A stretch of DNA of 7,298 nucleotides, taken from the NCBI GenBank assembly GCA_039589195.1, contig JBDHHV010000167.1:1-7298 (forward strand), given 5' to 3'. Under the pieces are notes generated by a model. The model ran no database searches. It was not told the DNA's origin and saw only the letters and a program-made list of their open reading frames with translations. Origin of the DNA: JBDHAC01 sp039589195 (GTDB taxonomy: Bacteria; Gemmatimonadota; Gemmatimonadetes; Palauibacterales; Palauibacteraceae). The translations under genes and the position numbers were made by a program. Below, in pieces: positions 1 through 4,914 of this stretch (within the stretch, counting starts at the first letter, position 1; every line of letters begins with the position of its first letter).

Positions 1-68
1 GCAAGGTGCCGCGACGCTCAGCTTTTGATGGCAGGTCCCGTCGGAGCACGCGCGATCCCGCGGCTCAT
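1..68 (-). other. Coupled start of a possible next operon gene, closing after 16 codons
   Basis: The ATG at 68-66 overlaps the TGA of the solute-binding protein gene in an ATGA arrangement. It is preceded by GGAG about 8 bases upstream, inside the end of that gene, which is the usual layout for the next gene of an ABC-importer operon such as a permease. The reading frame, however, closes at a TGA (20-18) after MSRGIARAPTGPAIKS. A second frame, beginning at a GTG at 49-47, stays open to the window edge and reads VLRRDLPSKAERRGTL. Either the true gene starts at this GTG, or a single-base shift has broken a gene that began at the coupled ATG. Too little sequence is present to recognise a product. 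Confidence 0.3.
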
Positions 69-1648
69 GGCGCTTTCTCCAGCGACAGTTCCTCCATGTG
101 ACGTAGCGGAACGGCGCGGAAGGGACTGCGCAGGCCACGCAAGCGGCGATGTACGACGTGCATCTCGTAATCGGGGAACAGCGCCGTCATGGGAAGGTCG
201 GCACGGAGGATTGCCCCGAGCTCCGCGTACAGCTGATCGGTCTCCTCCGGATCGAGCGAGCGCGCTGCCCGACCGATCAGTTCCGTCGCCACCGGATTGG
301 CGTAACCCAGGATCGACCCGGACCCGAACATGCGACCCAACCATGTGGGGGCCGTGAGCACCTCCCCCAGAATCGCATCGAAGTCTCCGTTGGTCGCGCG
401 CTCTCTCAGAACGAGCGGCTCGAGTGGCCTGAGCTCCATCTCGACACCTACATCGCGCAGTTGGTCCTGCACGTAGATGGCGGCGGTCTCGTTGATCGCG
501 TCTTCGGCCATCACGAGGCTTTCGAAGCTCAGGGTTTCCCCGTTCTTCTCCCGGAGCCCATCGGCCCTCGCCCGCCAACCGGCCTGATCCAGCAGGCGCG
601 TGGCCTCCTCGGGGTCGAAAGGCACTGGCGCAGGAAGCTCGCCCGCCCAGTATTGTCGCTCTGTGAACACGCCGTCGAACAGCGGCGTGTCGTCCGGCAG
701 GTTGATGTTTCGGTAGAGCGCCTGCCGATCGATGGCCAGGGTCAGCGCGCGCCGCACGCGCGGGTCCGCCAGCGCGCCGCGACGCACGTTCCAGTAGATC
801 CCCATGAAAACCCAGCTGTCCTTCGTCCAGTAGAACCGGAACCGGGGGTCATCGGCGAGCTTGCGGAGATCCGTCCACTCCGCGTACAGGGCCACGTCGG
901 CGGCCTCGCTCTCCAGCTCGAGCAGCTGGTTCCCTCCCCCGAATCTGATGACGACACGGTCGATCTCGGGCTTGCCCAGATAGAAGTCGGGGTTCGCTTC
1001 GAGCTCGACCATCGTCTGGGGAACGTGTCGCACGTAGCGGTACGGGCCGTTCCCCACCGGCCGGAGCCAGAAGTCCCACTCGAAGAACTCCGAAGGATCG
1101 AGCTCCTCGAGCAGATGTTTCGGGAAGTAGATGCTCATCAGGCTCGGAACTCGGGTCGGAGTCACGATCCCGCGCTCGTCCCGCGTCAGGATGTCCACGC
1201 TGTAGGTGCTGTCGTCCAGCACGGTCACGCGGAAGGCGTCGGGGGGAAGCCGCGCGACGTCGGGGTGCATGAGAAGATTCGCGGTGAACTCGACATCGTG
1301 CGCGGTGAACGGGATGCCATCGTGCCAGCGCACGTCCGTCCGCAGGTGGACCGTCCACGTGCGATAATCGTCGGAGTGCTCCCAGCTCCGGGTCAGACGC
1401 TCCTCGATCCCGCCGTCCGGGCCCTGCTGGACCAGCGGAAGAAAGACGAGCAAGATGGGCTCGTCGGCCTGCGCGGGGCCGAACAGCCACTCGTCTCCGA
1501 CGAGGTGGACGGTGAGGGTGGAGTCCCTCCAGTCGCCCCGTTCGGTCCCCCCGGTGCACGCGGCGCCGAGCATCCCGAGCACCCCGAGAAGCAGGCGGGC
1601 CGGAACCCTGAAGGAACGCCGGTTGATCACGATCCCCGGGGATCCCAT
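65..1648 (-). CDS. ABC transporter substrate-binding lipoprotein, family 5 (peptide/nickel/oligopeptide type)
   Basis: This is a periplasmic ligand-binding component of a DppA/OppA-type ABC importer, 527 aa, a normal length for SBP_bac_5 proteins. The start at 1648 is chosen because AGGAGG lies 7 bases upstream; an ATG at 1741 in the same frame has no Shine-Dalgarno and would bury the signal peptide. The N-terminus has RRSF (10-13), a hydrophobic core (19-29) and Cys31 in a permissive lipobox (LGAAC), so a lipoprotein is likely. Family landmarks are the segment with W99-TVHLR and RWHDG (about 107-111), FTAHDVEF (114-121), GNGPY (199-203) and RVRRALTLAIDR (297-308), the hallmark C-lobe helix. 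The substrate cannot be told from sequence. No permease or ATPase is in the window; they would be expected to the left. Confidence 0.93.
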   Translation of the reverse strand: MGSPGIVINRRSFRVPARLLLGVLGMLGAACTGGTERGDWRDSTLTVHLVGDEWLFGPAQADEPILLVFLPLVQQGPDGGIEERLTRSWEHSDDYRTWTVHLRTDVRWHDGIPFTAHDVEFTANLLMHPDVARLPPDAFRVTVLDDSTYSVDILTRDERGIVTPTRVPSLMSIYFPKHLLEELDPSEFFEWDFWLRPVGNGPYRYVRHVPQTMVELEANPDFYLGKPEIDRVVIRFGGGNQLLELESEAADVALYAEWTDLRKLADDPRFRFYWTKDSWVFMGIYWNVRRGALADPRVRRALTLAIDRQALYRNINLPDDTPLFDGVFTERQYWAGELPAPVPFDPEEATRLLDQAGWRARADGLREKNGETLSFESLVMAEDAINETAAIYVQDQLRDVGVEMELRPLEPLVLRERATNGDFDAILGEVLTAPTWLGRMFGSGSILGYANPVATELIGRAARSLDPEETDQLYAELGAILRADLPMTALFPDYEMHVVHRRLRGLRSPFRAVPLRHMEELSLEKAP

Positions 1649-1655
1649 CGGTGTG

Positions 1656-1661
1656 CCTCCT
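1656..1661 (-). promoter_or_regulatory. Ribosome binding site deciding the solute-binding protein start
   Basis: On the minus strand this reads AGGAGG, 7 bases before the ATG at 1648-1646. The alternative upstream ATG at 1741 is preceded by CCTTTCGCAAC, which has no Shine-Dalgarno match. The site therefore fixes the start at 1648. Confidence 0.85.
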
Positions 1662-1917
1662 GTCGCTCGGTAGAGAGGGACTGCCGTCCGGTGGGCGCCA
1701 GCGCTTGAGAGAATGGAGTCCAGGATGGCGGGGCGAGGCATGTTGCGAAAGGATCACGTCCGGCCACACCCCACCCAGACTCTAAGCGATATCACGACCG
1801 CGATATGGGCAATGCGGCCGACTCTGGATGGCCCATCGCCTGGCCGATCACGTCGTCTTGCGCCTCACCGGTCGGCCCCGCAGGATCGGACATCGCTTCC
1901 TCCACCAGTCTGATACG

Positions 1918-1936
1918 GGAGGGCCAGATGCCCTCC
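1918..1936 (+). promoter_or_regulatory. Short hairpin upstream of the cytochrome gene
   Basis: GGAGGGC and GCCCTCC form a perfect 7-bp stem around the 5-base loop CAGAT. It ends 49 bases before the TTG start of the cytochrome gene. No T-run follows on either strand, so it is not a standard intrinsic terminator. It could be a 5'-UTR structure or an operator, or occur by chance in GC-rich DNA. Confidence 0.35.
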
Positions 1937-1985
1937 GACGCAGTAATACAGGGGCTGCACCACACCAGACGACTGGAGACCGGGT

Positions 1986-2921
1986 TTGTTCGACATCTTT
2001 GGCGTTTCGTCGCTCGCTGGCCTGGCTGTTCTCTTCGGCTGGCTCACACGGCGTGCGTGGCGTGCCAGTCGCCGGATCTTGAAGTTGTCTGGAGCCGTAC
2101 TGTCGGGCCTGCTTACACTCGTGTTCGCCGCAGCCCTCGCCGCGGCTGTCGTCGGCTACACCACGCTTAATCGGAAGCACGACAACCCCGTGCCTCGCGT
2201 TTCGGTCGACGTAACGCCCGAGAGGATTGCGAAGGGCGAGCGCTTCGGACGCCTGTGTGCGGGATGCCATGCGGCCGACGAGTCACCGCCCATGGAAGGT
2301 CAAGATTTTCTCGAGGATGCTCCGCCGATCGGAACGTTCTACGCGCCGAACCTGACGCCGGCCCACCTGGGCGACTGGACGGACGGCGAGATCGTCCGGG
2401 CGATCCGGGAAGGCGTACATCGGAGCGGCCGATCTCTCCTGATCATGCCGTCAAGCGTGTTTCGGAACCTGAGCGATGACGACGTGCAGGCCATCGTGGC
2501 CTATTTACGATCCCAGCCACCCGTGGAGCCGGACACGCCGCCTAACCGCCTGAACGTGCTGGGAGCGATCATGATCAACCTCGGCGGGCCCTTCGAAGCC
2601 CAGCCCCCGGTTACCGAACCAATCGTGGCGCCACCGGCGGGCCCGACGGCAGCATATGGTGAGTACCTGGTATCGTTCGCATGCTCGTCCTGCCACGGCG
2701 CGGATCTGGCTGGTGACGAAGCGTTTGAGGTACCGGGACTCGCGGGGGTCGGCCTCGCATGGACGGAGGAGCAGTTCATCAACTTCATCCGGACCGGTGA
2801 GCGGCCGAGTGGGCCTCCGGTCGACGGCGAGTCGATGCCCTGGGAGGTCCTCAGTGAGTTCTTCGAAGACGACGACGAGTTGAGAGCCGTCTTCGCGCAC
2901 CTCGGAACGTTGGGCGGCTGA
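1986..2921 (+). CDS. Membrane-anchored diheme cytochrome c
   Basis: A 311-aa periplasmic electron carrier. It has two heme-attachment motifs, CAGCH (91-95) and CSSCH (233-237), with likely axial methionines M154 (in LLIMP) and M284 (in ESMPW). The first domain, with YAPNLTP (119-125), GDWTDGEIVRAIREGVHRSG (129-148) and LSDDDVQAIVAYLRS (162-176), closely resembles the cytochrome c subunits of membrane alcohol/gluconate dehydrogenases. The N-terminus carries two hydrophobic segments (about 2-20 and 36-58) separated by TRRAWRASRR, suggesting a hairpin or an anchor with the hemes outside. The start is TTG, with GGAGA 6 bases upstream and an in-frame stop at 1944-1946; a later TTG near codon 34 would leave a single anchor. 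No dehydrogenase partner is in the window, so the electron donor is unknown. Confidence 0.92.
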   Translation: MFDIFGVSSLAGLAVLFGWLTRRAWRASRRILKLSGAVLSGLLTLVFAAALAAAVVGYTTLNRKHDNPVPRVSVDVTPERIAKGERFGRLCAGCHAADESPPMEGQDFLEDAPPIGTFYAPNLTPAHLGDWTDGEIVRAIREGVHRSGRSLLIMPSSVFRNLSDDDVQAIVAYLRSQPPVEPDTPPNRLNVLGAIMINLGGPFEAQPPVTEPIVAPPAGPTAAYGEYLVSFACSSCHGADLAGDEAFEVPGLAGVGLAWTEEQFINFIRTGERPSGPPVDGESMPWEVLSEFFEDDDELRAVFAHLGTLGG

Positions 2922-3019
2922 AGGCTGTCCTTTCCCGCTCTCCCGGTCGCTCATACTCGGATTAGGTACGGGCGGCCGGCCGGCGGTTGTGTGCTCACAC
3001 ATTCAAAGGAGTGGACTCC
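2922..3019. other. Spacer with a small palindrome and a strong ribosome binding site
   Basis: This 98-base gap between the cytochrome gene and the monooxygenase remnant contains TGTGTG-CT-CACACA (2988-3001), a 6-bp inverted repeat with a 2-base centre that is more operator-like than a hairpin. It also contains AAAGGAG (3005-3011), 8 bases before the ATG at 3020. No terminator for the cytochrome gene is evident. Confidence 0.45.
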
Positions 3020-3586
3020 ATGAGTCGTGCACTGATCGTCGGTGGTTCGGTCGGGGCGATTCTGGGCCTGCTCCACGTCGCGCTTCGGAACACGTCCCAG
3101 CCTGGTGCCCAAGACACCCGTCGAGATCGACATCTTCGGTGAGGCGGTCATGCTGCCGCGGCCCGAGTTCCACCGTCTCGTTCGGCAGGGCGTCATTGAC
3201 CCCTACCAAACCGAGATCGCTCGACACACGCCGAAGCGTGTCGCACTCCGGAACGGAGCGAGCTTCGACGCAGACGTCGTCATTCTAGCCACCGGTTGGG
3301 AGACCGACTATGGCTTCCTGTCCGAGAGCGTGCGTACCCGCATGGGGTTTGGAGAAGACGGTTACTACCTGTACCGGCATATGGTTCACCCGGACGTTCC
3401 GGGCCTTTTCTTCGTCGGCAGCGCTTCCACCCTCGAGAGCATGCTGACGTACAACTTGCAGGCCCGGTAATCGGGCGAACTGCTCAAAGGCCGTCACCAC
3501 CTCCCTTCCAAGGAGCGCGCATGCTCAGGGAGATCGAGGAGATGAAAGCCTGGAAGCGGGAGTGGGTAGCATCGCGAAGAGCGTAG
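3020..3586 (+). pseudogene. Truncated and disrupted flavin-containing monooxygenase (FMO-like)
   Basis: The ATG at 3020 has an excellent ribosome binding site and opens with MSRALIVGGSVGA, which resembles an FAD-binding Rossmann start, but that frame stops at 3140-3142. A second frame, open from 3042 to 3470, gives the C-terminal part of an FMO-like oxidoreductase. It includes EAVMLPRPEFHRLVRQG (about 3141-3191), DADVVILATGW (3267-3299; the family's ATGY/ATGW motif), YLYRHMVHPDVPGLFFVG (about 3366-3419) and LTYNLQAR. A TAA (3468-3470) sits where the family normally has W. The same frame then continues with GELLKGRHHLPSKER, and after a one-base shift frame 2 resumes with MLREIEEMKAWKREW to a TAG at 3584-3586. 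Intact relatives are far longer, so the NADPH/FAD domains are mostly deleted. Calling the first 40 codons part of the same ancestral gene is inference. Confidence 0.8.
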
Positions 3587-4646
3587 GCAGGTACTCCGAG
3601 AAGTCCTGCTGCTCCAGCTCGAATGCCCCCAAGCCTTCGAAGAGTGGCCGAACCAGGCTGAGCCCCCCTTCCGTAAGGTCGTCGACTCGAGTCCGGATGG
3701 CTTCGACCGACTCTTCGCCCTCGGCCGCCCTGAGCCTCAGGCGGTAGTCGAGTGCACGGACCAGGCACTCGGAAACGAATGCGGGCGCATGTTGGTAGCT
3801 GGCGGCGTATTGACCCTCCCGTCCGGCCTCGTAGTACCGCGAGAGCTTCTCTTCCTGCGCGCCGAAGGCCTGTTCTGCAAGCGGGTTCACGATCGAGTGA
3901 AGGTACTCGTGCGTATTGAGGGCGTAGCTCTGGGCTCCAGGCGTCTCGACGGTGTAGTAATAGGTTTCGTACTCGGCGCCGATTCCCAAATAGTATTGAG
4001 CGAGCAGGTTGGGCACGTTGATGATCGTGTAGGTGTCTCGCCGCGGGAGCCGCAGGTAGCTCCAGAGCTCGTGCATCTGCTCTTCCATCTTCACGAAATC
4101 ATACTGCTCGAGTTCCTCCATATACTGGGGCTTGGCCGCTTCCCAGACCGACTCCAGGTCGCTCTCCACCCAAAAATCGTTGAGCAGCGGGATCAGGTCG
4201 TCTAGCGACTCCAGAGCCCCGGGATAGCCCACCTCCTCCCTGGGGCGGATCCGTTGAAACGGGTGATCCCCAGAGAGGCTGAGCGCGAAATCCAGGTAGA
4301 CAAACGTCGGGAGCCCGGCCTCCACGTAGAACTCCCTCCAGCCGGAGAGCCTGTCGGGGATGCCGCGAAGATTGGCAGCCACAAGATCGCGGACCCGCCG
4401 CCGGACTGGATGCATCTCCACGCCTTCGGCCTCCTCGTCATAACCTACGGCATTAAGGAACGCGGTCACTGCGAAGGTTCTCCGGTCCGCGATCACCGCG
4501 AAGCCGGTTCCCCGCACGATTTCATCCGAGTGGGAGAACTCGAGCGGCCGGATATCGATCTCTTGGCCAAGTGAAAGTCGCGGTGCTGCGACCAACCCGA
4601 AGAAGACGACACCGAACTGCAGCGTCCCTGCTACCAACCGACTCAC
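3525..4646 (-). CDS. Secreted zinc-metallopeptidase-like protein (HEYLH motif, DUF4932-like)
   Basis: A 373-aa protein with a Sec-type signal peptide (hydrophobic 10-22, cleavage near 25-28, before QEIDIRP). The motif HEYLH (246-250), followed by SIVNPL, is an HExxH zinc-binding and catalytic site. E293 in FVSECLVRALDYR, about 43 residues later, is a plausible third ligand as in gluzincins. The HExxHxxxNP pattern is what I recall for DUF4932-type uncharacterised bacterial proteins; that assignment is from memory. The start is GTG at 4646 with GAGAGGGG 6 bases upstream; the next in-frame Met is residue 78, past the signal. Substrate is unknown. The gene lies 268 bases downstream of the C39-peptidase gene on the same strand, so it may or may not be co-transcribed. 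Its last 62 bases overlap the tail of the monooxygenase remnant, and the C-terminus PTPASRLSSPRSP may be affected by that junction. Confidence 0.85.
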   Translation of the reverse strand: MSRLVAGTLQFGVVFFGLVAAPRLSLGQEIDIRPLEFSHSDEIVRGTGFAVIADRRTFAVTAFLNAVGYDEEAEGVEMHPVRRRVRDLVAANLRGIPDRLSGWREFYVEAGLPTFVYLDFALSLSGDHPFQRIRPREEVGYPGALESLDDLIPLLNDFWVESDLESVWEAAKPQYMEELEQYDFVKMEEQMHELWSYLRLPRRDTYTIINVPNLLAQYYLGIGAEYETYYYTVETPGAQSYALNTHEYLHSIVNPLAEQAFGAQEEKLSRYYEAGREGQYAASYQHAPAFVSECLVRALDYRLRLRAAEGEESVEAIRTRVDDLTEGGLSLVRPLFEGLGAFELEQQDFSEYLPTLFAMLPTPASRLSSPRSP

Positions 4647-4738
4647 TTCACACCCCTCTCTTGGTCTCCATGGCGGTTACCTACGCCAGTGCCCCGTACC
4701 TGGTGACACAATGCCATCGGCACGCGGGTCGAAGATAT

Positions 4739-4750
4739 TCCGGCGCCGGA
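4739..4750. promoter_or_regulatory. 12-bp perfect palindrome upstream of the metallopeptidase gene
   Basis: TCCGGCGCCGGA is its own reverse complement and lies 92 bases before the GTG start of the metallopeptidase gene, in a non-coding gap. It is a possible operator, but GC-only palindromes arise readily in DNA of this composition. Confidence 0.25.
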
Positions 4751-4813
4751 TGTCGATGGTTCGATGAATCTAAGCCATCCAGAGGGTTGTCCTGCCTTGG
4801 TTCGGGGTCTCTC

Positions 4814-4856
4814 GCGTTGGTGGAGCGAACGAAGCGGCACCTCTCTGGACCAACGC
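4814..4856 (-). repeat. Inverted repeat downstream of the C39/Omp85-like gene
   Basis: GCGTTGGT (4814-4821) and ACCAACGC (4849-4856) are perfect 8-bp arms around a 27-base loop, located 59 to 101 bases beyond the stop of the 742-aa gene. No T-run follows in the minus direction, so intrinsic termination is doubtful; it could be an mRNA 3'-end structure. Confidence 0.3.
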
Positions 4857-4914
4857 CAAGAGCGTCGCCTGGGGAGGTATCAGTCTTGGCGGAACACTCT
4901 GACGTGCCCAGCGG

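Larger units (their letters stand above)
1649..1985. other. Divergent intergenic region between transporter and cytochrome genes
   Basis: This 337-base stretch separates the divergent solute-binding protein and cytochrome genes and must hold the promoters for both. It contains the AGGAGG site of the minus-strand gene, a direct repeat GCGATAT at 1786-1792 and 1800-1806 (14-base period), and a GC-rich hairpin at 1918-1936. I found no pair of -35 and -10 boxes with correct spacing good enough to name on either strand. Short open frames crossing it have no ribosome binding sites and no recognisable protein character. Confidence 0.6.

Noticed and set aside
149..1708. Long plus-strand open frame (519 codons) across the solute-binding protein gene
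   Set aside because: It is antisense to a clearly recognisable family-5 binding protein, is rich in R, H, E and V without domain character, and has no ribosome binding site. Such mirror frames are common in GC-rich coding DNA.
1649..1741. N-terminal extension of the solute-binding protein to the ATG at 1741
   Set aside because: There is no Shine-Dalgarno before 1741, and the extra 31 residues would precede the signal peptide. The ATG at 1648 has AGGAGG at ideal spacing.
849..1769. Second minus-strand open frame of 306 codons overlapping the solute-binding protein
   Set aside because: It has Arg/His/Pro-rich low-complexity composition typical of an out-of-frame shadow, with no recognisable motif.
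2971..2986. GGCGGCCGGCCGGCGG as a terminator stem
   Set aside because: It is only a short self-complementary GC run with no loop of suitable size and no following T-run.
3020..3142. Independent 40-codon small protein at the strong ribosome binding site
   Set aside because: It starts like an FAD-binding fold but degenerates after about 23 residues and runs directly into the FMO-like remnant. It is better explained as the residual 5' end of the pseudogene, although translation of this peptide is not excluded.
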